Shown: positions 50,701 through 57,909 of the stretch, piece by piece
Layout: each line of letters starts with the position of its first letter
Position numbering within the stretch: position 1 is the first letter of the stretch
NCBI GenBank assembly: GCA_938743325.2
Contig: OW568865.1
Coordinates: forward strand, 868,001-932,000
Reading direction: 5' to 3'
From: Pycnococcus provasolii
Lineage: Eukaryota > Chlorophyta > Pseudoscourfieldiophyceae > Pseudoscourfieldiales > Pycnococcaceae
DNA length: 64,000 nucleotides
Translations under genes and position numbers: made by a program
The notes under the pieces: generated by a model
Databases searched by the model: none
What the model was told of the DNA's origin: nothing
What the model saw: only the letters and a program-made list of their open reading frames with translations

Positions 50701-53425
50701 GCACCTCTCGCAGTTCTTGCGCTGAGTATCGACCGTCCGTATCTAGTGCGTGCAGCGCGGCGAGAAGATAGCGCAGAGATCTCACGGCATCTCCTCCGTA
50801 CATAGCTCCCGGGGCTAATTCTTTCACAGCCTGCATCACTTGATTGTGCGTCAGGCGTGCTGATGCATCGTAACGAGCAAATGTTCGCACCATCGCCGTA
50901 GCCCCACCATGAGCATCTGCATACTGGGAAATGGAATCCGCAAGAGGATTTAGAATGGCCATCGCCGCGCTGCGGTTTGGCATGCGCACCTCATCTTCAA
51001 TCTTGCGGCACTGCTTCGCCACTTCAATGAGCTCGGCAAGTGTTACAACGCCGTCCTCGTTCACGTCCAAGAGCGTGCATACGTAGTCGACATCCGGCGC
51101 AGAGAGGCTTTGATGCGACATGAGACGCCGGAGAAACGCCTCCATCTGCACGCGATCAAGGCCCGGCGCACCGTGCGCAAACTCAGAAAAGATGGACGAG
51201 AGGCGCTGCTGCGTATTCTTGAGGTAGTCGTCGAGTATATCGAAAAACTTGACAAAAGGACGAAGGTGAACACGTGCTGATCCGTAATCGTACGTGCCCG
51301 CATACAGAGGATAAGGATCCTCGTGCGGAATCACGTACGCGCGGGATGTGTTGCGATCCCATAGATACGTCTGTCCACCCGCGGTGTGTGCAGGTGCGAG
51401 AGACAGTACCCAGTTCTCATCACGCAGACGCGTCGACGTCACGACGCCGTAGGCTTGAGACGTGGTGGTCGTCGCCGTCGCGTGTTGTCCAGCTGCTGTA
51501 TTGCCCGTTGCTGTCGTCGTCATTGTCACACCCGTGGATATCAGTGGGATTGGAGCTCGGTAAAGTCGAAGCACGAGTCGTAGATCGTCGAGCGAGTACA
51601 AATTCTCGGGATTGCAGCTTGGGTGATCCAACGAACGCAGCATGACCAGCATGGATCGCACCTCCGTTGACGTGATCTCGCTGCGAAGCTCGCGGACGAA
51701 TGAAACCAACGCCCGCAGGGAAATGGCACCCTTTTTTGCTCTGTCGTGGCGTGCCCACATGCCCTTCAGCCGTGTCGCGCCAGCACGTGCCACAGCTCCC
51801 GCTACCTTTGCGAGTTCCGAAGCCAGTGGTCCACGGTCGCGCGACCGGCAAGCTGCCTCAGCTCGACGCGCCTCCCCGAGTGCCTTTGCAAGATCCTCGC
51901 TTGGCACGCGTCCCTTACCCGCGGCGTCAATGACTTCGTAAGCGTAGCGGCTTATGTGCTCCGGAGTTCCAGGTTTGACTTCCGTGATTATTGCGTGTAA
52001 CCCTTGTGCGGTGAGAACGCGCTTGCCGTCCTGAGTGGATGCGCCGTGCTTCGCGAGCACGGCATCGACACCGGATCTCTGCACGTGTGTGTCCAGGGCG
52101 GCGAATGGGGTGTCAGATGCGGCCTCCGTGAAGGTAACTTCAAGGGGCTTGGCCGCCTTCCCTGGTGCGTAGGAGCGGCGCACCGCATCCGTAACGAATC
52201 CGACGGGCTGTGGCCACGCGTCCTCCGCGGGCGTGTCAAACACGCGTCCCGATCGGATGTCGAGGTACAGAGCGCGCCCGTTGGTGGCTTTGATTTCCGC
52301 GAGAGACGTGTGCTGCGCGTGCATGGCACTCGCCGGAGCTGCCTTTGATGCATCCTCCTTAGGTATCTCCACTCCAGACTTGGCGGAGGCTAAACTCGTC
52401 TTCTGCTGCGCCTTTTTGAGTCCTGTGACAATCTTAAGGTCGCGCCAGCTCGTCAGGGCACGCGAAGGGTCGAAAGCGTGCACGTTCGCGATAACGTCGA
52501 GAAGCTCGTGCTTTTTTAGCGAAGGCACGAGCTGGCGGAAGAACGAAGCGAGCTGCGTGGGGTGAAGCATCTTATCGCCGGCGTACACCATCGCGTAAGC
52601 GCCGGTGGCTGCCTGCCTGTCGAAGAGTTCGCGCGCGCTTTGCTCCCCTCGTTCCTTGACGGCACGCGCAACCTTTTCAAGCGCCGCGTTCTCCTGCGCT
52701 CCTCCTGCACTTCGCCGCACCTTGGCTCCTGCCTTGCTTGCGTCAGTGAGCGTCTCTATTATTTCGCTGAGTTGCACCTTCCCATCGGAGTTCGGGTCGA
52801 GCATGACGGCGAAGTACGCACGGTCGCTGTCTGTGATGTTTGGGTACAGGTGCACGAGAAAGTTGGCCAGTTCTGCGTTGTCGAGGTATCCGTTTCTGTC
52901 GACGTCGAACCTAGCAAAGAGGTCCTTGAGCGCCACTTTGTTGTTTCGCAGGTAGGCGTCGAGCACTGCATAGAAGTCGTCGTTCGCGCCGCTTGCTGCC
53001 ACCGCTGCCGCCGACGTCGAGGTTGTCGTTTGGTGTCCTGCTCTTTGGTCGCTTGGTGTTGTTGTTGTTGTTTTCGTCGTCGTCGTCGTCGTCGCTGCTG
53101 ATCCGTGCAGTACGACGCGTCCGTCTGCGCTGAGGTATCCGACACGCCTGATGGGTCCGAGGTCGGCCACCCCACCCGCGTGTGTTTGACTACCCGTAGT
53201 TGTTGACCTTGAAGTGGCATATCCGGGTGGCAGAGCGTTCTCCTGGTAGAGCTCACCACTGGCTGCGTCTAGTAGGAGGACGTTTCCATCGTTCGTGTAG
53301 AAGTGGCTTAATAACAGAGGCACAGAAGATGAGGATGAGCGCGACGGACCAGGACTAGGAGTAGTAACTTGAGGCGCCTGGAAGGATGCCGAAGAAGACG
53401 AGCCGACATGAAGAGAGGCGGACAT
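44714..53425 (-). CDS. Giant multi-EF-hand protein
   Basis: A 2903-residue single-exon protein from the ATG at 53425. At least six repeated modules each carry EF-hand calcium loops in the DxDxxG form, for example DVDRNGYLDNAEL/DPNSDGKVQLSEI, DANRNGRLETDEL/DTDGDGSVSFDEL and DSNGDGSLDRYEA/DPNCDGFITYDEL. Several loops have lost acidic residues. Modules are preceded by a repeated tag of the type YY-D-SGRLF-TP-DPWP. Residues about 2000-2900 are low complexity: a His/Gly/Lys/Asp run (GGKHHDGGKHGKDG), Arg/Gly/Tyr/Asp-rich stretches, and a Gln/Tyr/Pro/His-rich tail. No catalytic or membrane domain is seen. It probably works as a large calcium-responsive scaffold; a flagellar or cytoskeletal place would fit the neighbours but is not shown. 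Confidence 0.8.
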   Translation of the reverse strand: MSASLHVGSSSSASFQAPQVTTPSPGPSRSSSSSVPLLLSHFYTNDGNVLLLDAASGELYQENALPPGYATSRSTTTGSQTHAGGVADLGPIRRVGYLSADGRVVLHGSAATTTTTTKTTTTTPSDQRAGHQTTTSTSAAAVAASGANDDFYAVLDAYLRNNKVALKDLFARFDVDRNGYLDNAELANFLVHLYPNITDSDRAYFAVMLDPNSDGKVQLSEIIETLTDASKAGAKVRRSAGGAQENAALEKVARAVKERGEQSARELFDRQAATGAYAMVYAGDKMLHPTQLASFFRQLVPSLKKHELLDVIANVHAFDPSRALTSWRDLKIVTGLKKAQQKTSLASAKSGVEIPKEDASKAAPASAMHAQHTSLAEIKATNGRALYLDIRSGRVFDTPAEDAWPQPVGFVTDAVRRSYAPGKAAKPLEVTFTEAASDTPFAALDTHVQRSGVDAVLAKHGASTQDGKRVLTAQGLHAIITEVKPGTPEHISRYAYEVIDAAGKGRVPSEDLAKALGEARRAEAACRSRDRGPLASELAKVAGAVARAGATRLKGMWARHDRAKKGAISLRALVSFVRELRSEITSTEVRSMLVMLRSLDHPSCNPENLYSLDDLRLVLRLYRAPIPLISTGVTMTTTATGNTAAGQHATATTTTSQAYGVVTSTRLRDENWVLSLAPAHTAGGQTYLWDRNTSRAYVIPHEDPYPLYAGTYDYGSARVHLRPFVKFFDILDDYLKNTQQRLSSIFSEFAHGAPGLDRVQMEAFLRRLMSHQSLSAPDVDYVCTLLDVNEDGVVTLAELIEVAKQCRKIEDEVRMPNRSAAMAILNPLADSISQYADAHGGATAMVRTFARYDASARLTHNQVMQAVKELAPGAMYGGDAVRSLRYLLAALHALDTDGRYSAQELREVLRLQRAVNADSRNVAAVSVSGTSAAPGAHMAAAVPVAAPAAGYGHQPSARLLDATWPLRVLNHQGIPYYVDDASGRLFETPAADPWPLAVGELRGGAVYIASPQHNFFDLLDEYLKMTSSRLSDVFARFLVPGNESRGLERGGFTNFLREVIGAKMHLRAPQIDYFWAMLDVNSDGFVSNTELLAVAKDCRSVDSDMRMPDRRVAHAVLAEVQRAVDALGSDGLVTLWQRLDSSGGMSRLDYVAAMRVAMEVRKQQASAKELRYVAAALRSLDSCETGDGRFTLHDFRVALRLYKSPVMLHASTGIGVAPSPVPMSHPSSSAYPVHQPGNVAATTLSGQSMWRLQEQRFEGKTYLFDPETRQVYFPPRTNGDPLVLAGTVKRVGNSDVIELKNSSKFGGYANTQGSNIIDMMDRYLKERSVRLRDLFDSFDANRNGRLETDELGRFFQLFIPSMSQLQVDYLAAVIDTDGDGSVSFDELLNKIKVCHNSNQALYAKASVDIQDVHDKIEAYLVQNRMTLSQMFDRFADARAPVGSHVRAPNPGPRISQHGLANLLREIFPGPSGARAAQLAQASVLRAIDYDGDSLLSFEELERAMGMCKLQVSKLNDVQARTTSTVSWVHRGDVGNTTGNSRGARGARADARASALASDRYALSLEPTTISGVQYYVDQKTGKLFQLGDRGANGVGSPQNATDAPRYVGRLVQNGHGGAHSIEFADGPGGMHQGSLGLFERLDEHLKTNKLRLAEVFRSYDSNGDGSLDRYEAENFLRSFLPEMTSPQADFMRVMLDPNCDGFITYDELIHVIRECKTMDYRMLCKDNMGLAELRFKLGIKMGPELDWLFQKFDSDRSGTLEMNEVLSMIKEGFPGITSMQQRAIYTCILQEADENFDGNISLPELKQALGYISINLVPPKWTDKRRSSAVYHADTAIKRSGSMSSSSGMRVSFDEAQGARYGASHVGKGDRNSALPEWVLDPIIVDGELMWHRAKTDRVYRFVPGTFRPCTDAMRASAPAPMTNAYIPPYGSTATYGVSTTRGQSLPDDDDLLCVGALMSTSSNASAPHGKPTPKHMQAPYVQQPGEPHPRAPRATLVPSSIRSKSRSGATVHHGGAPCVRYESDGNKGDVLAHIGDAIHRDRSASLEHALERFSGSRERLSYHDPHHRDDNYTRHSAPSHITEHALADALAEAIPSLSLTTNQVKYIYAMAVTATRATTPRDIARELGDVCAAYGSHGWHGVATHRTIDTVLSRISATVGSGDYTYGTLRSAYDANAGHGRHVDYEGFMDILQRVAGPSPSREETQCLLTRLFRLVDDDEEGAATFSEVVRTLRLTPLKCHVDASSSVQSLRKVAEPIPLDLAAKELMHLKSAHSKDGGKHHDGGKHGKDGKHNDGGKHGKDKHGHHDKHHTDSTDFGRLALSARSIGYDLDDLEHGSEFWDAAARLIGNDDKVRRAVTYAMRGAMSTLAGRGGRRGGRGGHDRYSMDSYSDDDYSPGRRRDRYDDRQSKGGRALIVQRGGRSRSGRGEFVMDLLDVRDEYRGGSRRHRRRGYDSDSLSSFSDSYDSYDSYDDGYSYADRQRKHHSRMPLDGYSEYRGDSDGVMQAAAQALSYDDDYGARHRRIGGGYGVPVLTEKRDRGSRLSGGQLRRLGSILDASEMATHLVDDVTGQDISKARGGDRYGRRSSARDPSVTNSTFGRPRTKTASLSSRRTVKARGGRAPVSSSLYPSSLSRSSARPSTSSETWQPYRPSSVTSRTKTAEQPGWLRRELQHRGESIKPHKSGYAKSAPMIYGTNSRGQAADALEAYNVMTDAAEQKAKAGYHDAYPHGAGVSSYGHQQMVSAGPYDQHPYQYHPQYPNPIQPSAPVAQVHGGYATQYPASTTSSYYDPLRSSHSSYDLAFPRMGGGSQATTTTAAAATTSMYPTPHQMAGAVGYGGHQASTTSAYPTTHQIGGGSVGYAADVAAKPAATGAPPSSYSTNPHLLKSDIRQQLADAKRLGGF

Positions 53426-53524
53426 GTTATGTATGCCGGACGGGGAGAGTGTGAGACTTTTAGGGTGTGCGGCCGGGGAACACGAGGGTGCCGTTGACTT
53501 TCCTAAACTTAATTAAGCCCCCGG

Positions 53525-53566
53525 GGGATTGCCGATTGCCGATGGGATTGCCGATTGCCGATGGGA
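53525..53566. repeat. Short tandem GATTGCCGATGG repeat flanking the transposon
   Basis: GATTGCCGATTGCCGATGG is present twice in tandem directly before the transposon end. It belongs to the target site and not to the element. Confidence 0.6.
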
Positions 53567-53567
53567 T

Positions 53568-53580
53568 AAGCCTTGTCGAC
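53568..53580 (+). repeat. Left terminal inverted repeat of the transposon
   Basis: AAGCCTTGTCGAC is the outer block; an inner block AAAATAAGGTCGCG at about 53597-53610 also matches the right end. A hairpin with a C-rich loop follows (arms about 53597-53610 and 53632-53646). Confidence 0.8.
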
Positions 53581-53666
53581 GAAGCCCTATTTTGAAAATA
53601 AGGTCGCGTGCCCCCCCCTCCCCCCCCCCCCCGCGCGACCTTATTTTCGCGGCAGTCCTCGGTGTG

Positions 53667-55340
53667 ATGGCCGCGCATGCCGCGGTCGAAGCTCTCGCGT
53701 ACGTGCCTGGGCAGACACCTGGCAAGCGTCGGCCGTTCAGTGTGTCAAGCCCGAAGGGTACTGCTTCATGGGGTTTGCATCGTTGCGTCTGCGGAGACAA
53801 CAAGTGCCTACCTACACAGAACAACTACCACGCCGTTCCGAACAATGCTCGTGGGCAGACGTGGCTCGCTGTTTTCTTCGAAGGCGAGGAGCTCACGCAT
53901 GCGGTGGCAGAGCTGACCAAAGGGAAGAAGTTTCGCGTATCACGCGAGCACTTCCGGCCGAAAGACATCTCGTCCGCGGGCACCGGCGGTAAGAAGAACC
54001 GAGTTCGCTTGGCGCCTGGTGCGCGGCCGCATCTCCGGCGCGTGAACTCGCCGACTGGTTCAGTCAAACGCGCGAACGCTAAGCAACGCGCGAACGCTAA
54101 GGAAGCTAGAGATCGTGACGGAAGAGCGGCCCGTGCGGCCCGTCATACGCCTGCCGTGCGGGCGATGGCACGCGACATTCAACACAACGATGACCTTCTC
54201 TGTGACTTCATCGCCGCGTCGAATGTTACGAAGGAGCAGCTCGAGGAGACCCGTGCGCAACTTCGGCAGACGCTCCGCGAAAAGCACGCACTCGAGGAGG
54301 AACTTCACGTAACCCGCGAGACGGACTTGCAGCGACGCCGTGCGGAGGACGAACCCTTCACGTGGGCATGGATGGAGGCAGGTGGGAGAGAGAGAGTTCA
54401 AGCTTTCACGCCGTTCATGTCGTTCGATGCGCTTAAGGCGCACTTCGCGCTCTTGAATTGGAACAACGCCGCGTTGGATCTTAAATACGTCGACAGCGAG
54501 GGAGTATCGCGCGCGAGACACGCGACGGCTAAATTGAAAAGCGCACGGGACAACTACATATTATTCTTCGTGGTGTTGTGCACGGGCATGACGGCGTCAC
54601 GTATCGCCCAGGTAAAAGGCGGTGGTTTCCGCCGCCAAGCCGTCTCGAATATATTCATCACGTGGCTCCTCTTCTTATACGAGGACTTCAAGGCAACCAT
54701 GCCGCACGCAGATAAGGATGTGGTGTTATCATGTGTCCCGCAAAAGACTGCGAATAGGTACCGTAATAATAAAGTATATTGGATTCTGGACGCACTTGAA
54801 ATCTTTTTAGAGACTCCATCATCACTGGCGTTGAAAGCCGCGTTCTGGAGCGACTACAAGCACACCGAAACGGCAAAAGCGCTCATCGCGATTTACGCGT
54901 GCGGCGCGGTGGTGCCGTTGACGGATGAGGCGTGGCCTGGTCGCATAAGCGATCCGGAGTGCGTTCGCGTGTCTCGTATCCTAGAGCACTTGGAGAGCGG
55001 CACCACTGTGGCGGCGGACAAAGGATTTACTATCGCACAACAATGTGCACAGCATGCAAGAAATATAGGTTTGGCGCATCCACCTTTCAAACTTAGAGGC
55101 ATGGATTTCTCAGAGGATGACTGCGACGAGACGTCGCGTCACGCTAACGCGAGGATCCACGTCGAGCGCGCTGTCAAGCGCTTGCGCGAATTCGGGTTCC
55201 TTGATCCGCCGTATAGTCTACGGAACCTTGACATCTTGGGACGTGTGCTCTTCGTGTGTACTTGCTTATGCAATTATGGATCGCCGCTAACATTCGCAGG
55301 AAATCAACGTACTGTGGGAGAGGGTGTGGTGACTCAGTAA
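53667..55340 (+). CDS. DDE transposase (DDE_Tnp_4 / ISL2EU type) with THAP-like N-terminus
   Basis: A 557-residue transposase from the ATG at 53667. The DDE domain is recognisable: WILDALEIFLETPSSLALKA, SDYKHTETAKALIAI, the TVAADKGF block, and a final RIHVERAVKRL, closely paralleling ISL2EU transposases (WSSYKHHNTVKFLIGI, LADRGF, RIHVERVIG). Catalytic residues would be D376, D451 and E500. The N-terminal 100 residues look like a THAP zinc finger (CVCGDNKC, an AVPNN sequence, and a VSREHFRPKD block), but a Ser stands where the second pair normally has Cys, so metal binding is doubtful. A coiled-coil stretch (TKEQLEETRAQLRQTLREKH) lies between. It cuts and joins DNA at the element's ends. Confidence 0.85.
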   Translation: MAAHAAVEALAYVPGQTPGKRRPFSVSSPKGTASWGLHRCVCGDNKCLPTQNNYHAVPNNARGQTWLAVFFEGEELTHAVAELTKGKKFRVSREHFRPKDISSAGTGGKKNRVRLAPGARPHLRRVNSPTGSVKRANAKQRANAKEARDRDGRAARAARHTPAVRAMARDIQHNDDLLCDFIAASNVTKEQLEETRAQLRQTLREKHALEEELHVTRETDLQRRRAEDEPFTWAWMEAGGRERVQAFTPFMSFDALKAHFALLNWNNAALDLKYVDSEGVSRARHATAKLKSARDNYILFFVVLCTGMTASRIAQVKGGGFRRQAVSNIFITWLLFLYEDFKATMPHADKDVVLSCVPQKTANRYRNNKVYWILDALEIFLETPSSLALKAAFWSDYKHTETAKALIAIYACGAVVPLTDEAWPGRISDPECVRVSRILEHLESGTTVAADKGFTIAQQCAQHARNIGLAHPPFKLRGMDFSEDDCDETSRHANARIHVERAVKRLREFGFLDPPYSLRNLDILGRVLFVCTCLCNYGSPLTFAGNQRTVGEGVVTQ

Positions 55341-55371
55341 ATGTAACGAATTGACATAAACTCGCAAAAGA

Positions 55372-57609
55372 TTACTTGATTGGCCACACGATGCTTGCCG
55401 CGCACGGGCGTCCGATGTCACGTTCCAAGACGTCGTACAGAGCGGCCCTCAAACGCTTACGTTCCGGATGATCCTTGTCATGGTTCTCCGTCACAAATTT
55501 CCCCGTCAACACTTTGTGCTCGTTCCGCGCGCGGTTGTTTTTCTGAGTAGGTGCGGCGGCGTCTGGGAGGCGCGGCTTGCGGACTATTACGCGCGATACT
55601 GGCGTGAGCACGTCCGCATTTCCGCCGTCTCGTGACGTCGGTGCCCGCCACGCGCACGCCACACTCGTGCACGGGCGCGAGAAGAATACAGCAACAAGTA
55701 ATGTCGCCACCACGTGTGAGCAAGCGCCGGATTTGGCAGCTTTACAAGTACACGATGCAGCATGGACATACACCATTTGGTCACCGACGTAGTCCACCGC
55801 GATCCCAACTTCGTACGCCTCCATTCCCTTCTCCAAGCTGTAGCTCGCGCGGCACTTGTAAGTTATATGCCCTCTGCCGGTGTCACCGGAAGTACCGCCT
55901 AAAGATCCGCCTGGATGCCACCGAAAAGACGAATGATGCGTCCGTTCGGCGACGAGCTGGTTGCCTTGCCGAACGGCGCGACAATGGTCATGTGCTCCAG
56001 CGCATCGGGCCTCCAAGTGTTGTCCGATGATAGCCATCGACGCCTTGGGCATTGAGGTGCGAAGCGCTGACGCGCCTTTCACCCACCTGATGTCTCGAAT
56101 ATCCGGTCGCTCAGGAAGAGAAGCACGACCTTCGCGTCCACCTGTCGACGCGCGCACGGCGCTGGCGAGCTCGGTGTCTCCTTCGAGTAGACGTCGCATG
56201 AGTGTGCCACCATCTGGGTCGCGAACGACCACGACGCGCCCTTCGGCTTTTGCTATGGCTTCTCGTTGGATGATGTCTTTGCATACTCGAGCGATGTCAT
56301 CCCACGTGGGGTCCTTCCGGACAGGCGGACGCGGGTCGTCTGCGTCGTGTGCGTGCTCCCGCACAGCGCCGTGAATGCCGGAAATGTCGCGTGTCCGGAG
56401 GAATCGCACCATTTGGGCTATGGTGGGGAATCCGTTTTTCCACGGCCTTGTCGTGTCCAATTGAGCTCCAGGCACTTCGTCCTCACGGAGTGCGGTTGGC
56501 AGAGCGACACCCGCGTGACGCGCGAGAGATACGTCCACCAGCTCGAACGCACGTCCGCGGTAGACGTGCCCCATAGCAGCCCTTGCATTCAATGTGTCCA
56601 CATTGTTGTCCATGTCGCCCGTCCAACATGCCTCCGTACTTGTTGGTGGTGGCGAGCTGTCAAGGCACACTCGTAATTGCGAGGTGATGTCTAGGCAGAC
56701 TGGCTTCGTGAACATGAGCATAGCTCCCTGTACGCCGTTTGCGTAGTCGTTGTCGGTAGGGGCCACACGCGCGGCGATAGCCCTTGGCGATGTGATTTCC
56801 GCGCAAGATTCGAGAATCTTAAGGAGCGCCACAGTGCCGACGCCCAGTGGTGACTTGACATAATCGCATCCTCGGAGAGACGCATACAAACGCAACCCGT
56901 CATCAACACCTCGGTTCTGTAGGAAATCGAGGAACCGCTCTTGCGGCGTGGGTTTTGCACCGCTGGAGCGTGCTTTGTACGTGGTGACTGAAGCTTTGAG
57001 CTTTGAACGCACGAACATCTCGCCCATTCCCCACCTGTCAATGCCGCGGATAATGCATTCTGCGCCGAGCACGGCGAGATCGCTATCCACACTCAGAACT
57101 GCGTCGACGAGTCCGTTGCGCGAAAGCCAAGCGAGTTGTGAATCTGCTTCGTATGGAGCAACGGCGTACGCAATTCCTTGCTTTCTCAAGAGGTTGATAG
57201 AAGCCTCTATCAACTCTGGCGTGACGGTGGCCGCGAGGGTAGCCGCGCGCTTGGCATCGTTACCAGAACTCTCGCAGTCTTTGTTTCGTATGATGCTCTC
57301 ATACTCTTGCACCGCGATTTGCCGCCGAGCCGAGCGGCGCTGCACCTCATCAGCCTTGCTCGGCAAAGGTTCGCCGTCGAGGATGACCACGATATCAACG
57401 CCGTTGGTGATGAGCTGTCCAAGTGCGAGCGTTAAGTGGCCGAGTGCTGGTTCAAGGTTGCCTGCAAGCAGCTCAAAAGCATGACTTGCGGCCGCGCGAT
57501 GGAGCCACACCATCCAGTCCACTGCCACGCGCTTTCCTTGCAACGTGGCACACACGTCCACGTGCTCTATAGCACTAGTTAGGAGAGGCCACAGGCCGTT
57601 GACGCCCAT
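55372..57609 (-). CDS. FEN1/EXO1-like nuclease with C-terminal SWIM zinc finger (transposon-encoded)
   Basis: A 745-residue protein of the XPG/FEN1 superfamily, flap and 5' exonucleases that cut branched DNA. It starts MGVNGLWPLL, as these nucleases do. The acidic metal-binding residues are all present: D31, D78 (ILDGEP), E154 and D156 (APYEADSQ), D175 and D177 (SVDSDLAVLG), and D249 (LRGCDY). The I domain ends near 290. Residues about 618-634 form a SWIM finger (CTCKAAKSGACSHVV), a Cys-x-Cys-xn-Cys-x-His motif seen in DNA-binding and transposon proteins. No PCNA-binding motif is evident. The gene ends 31 bp from the transposase stop, convergently, and lies inside the same terminal repeats. 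In animal ISL2EU elements the second protein is typically a YqaJ-type nuclease, so this looks like a replacement of the nuclease. Confidence 0.85.
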   Translation of the reverse strand: MGVNGLWPLLTSAIEHVDVCATLQGKRVAVDWMVWLHRAAASHAFELLAGNLEPALGHLTLALGQLITNGVDIVVILDGEPLPSKADEVQRRSARRQIAVQEYESIIRNKDCESSGNDAKRAATLAATVTPELIEASINLLRKQGIAYAVAPYEADSQLAWLSRNGLVDAVLSVDSDLAVLGAECIIRGIDRWGMGEMFVRSKLKASVTTYKARSSGAKPTPQERFLDFLQNRGVDDGLRLYASLRGCDYVKSPLGVGTVALLKILESCAEITSPRAIAARVAPTDNDYANGVQGAMLMFTKPVCLDITSQLRVCLDSSPPPTSTEACWTGDMDNNVDTLNARAAMGHVYRGRAFELVDVSLARHAGVALPTALREDEVPGAQLDTTRPWKNGFPTIAQMVRFLRTRDISGIHGAVREHAHDADDPRPPVRKDPTWDDIARVCKDIIQREAIAKAEGRVVVVRDPDGGTLMRRLLEGDTELASAVRASTGGREGRASLPERPDIRDIRWVKGASALRTSMPKASMAIIGQHLEARCAGAHDHCRAVRQGNQLVAERTHHSSFRWHPGGSLGGTSGDTGRGHITYKCRASYSLEKGMEAYEVGIAVDYVGDQMVYVHAASCTCKAAKSGACSHVVATLLVAVFFSRPCTSVACAWRAPTSRDGGNADVLTPVSRVIVRKPRLPDAAAPTQKNNRARNEHKVLTGKFVTENHDKDHPERKRLRAALYDVLERDIGRPCAASIVWPIK

Positions 57610-57894
57610 CTTCTATCGTAGTAATGTCTTACAAGAAGTTTGAAATTCAGACAGAGAAGGGTGCGACAGGTGCTGAGAAAGGCTTCTGAGAAAGTTCCCA
57701 GCACCAGGCATAGTCCTGAGAAGACCGTTTGGGGAGGGGACAGAAAGAGGGAAAGAAAGAAAGAAAGGTTTAGGGCAGATTGCCACTCTGTCCCAGTATG
57801 TACAAGGGTGTTGGTTGTGTTTGCCACCTGTGAAGGTGGTCTGCTAACCCGGACTTAAATTTACGACCTTTTTGCCCCGCGACCTTATTTTTCT

Positions 57895-57907
57895 GTCGAC
57901 AAGGCTT
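57895..57907 (-). repeat. Right terminal inverted repeat of the transposon
   Basis: GTCGACAAGGCTT is the exact complement of the left outer block, and the inner CGCGACCTTATTTTT at 57879-57893 complements the left inner block. The flanking AT is at 57908-57909. Confidence 0.8.
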
Positions 57908-57909
57908 AT

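Larger units (their letters stand above)
53568..57907. mobile_element. ISL2EU-type DNA transposon encoding a DDE transposase and a FEN1-SWIM nuclease
   Basis: A 4.34-kb element with inverted ends: AAGCCTTGTCGAC at 53568-53580 and its complement at 57895-57907, followed inward by a second shared block AAAATAAGGTCGCG (left about 53597-53610, right about 57879-57892). An AT dinucleotide flanks both ends (53566-53567 and 57908-57909), consistent with the 2-bp AT target duplication known for this superfamily. Inside are two full-length convergent genes, 31 bp apart: a DDE transposase (+) and a FEN1/EXO1-like protein with a SWIM zinc finger (-). The left end has an extra hairpin in which CGCGACCTTATTTT follows as the complement after a C-rich loop. 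Both frames are open with catalytic residues present, so the element looks potentially complete. Confidence 0.85.
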
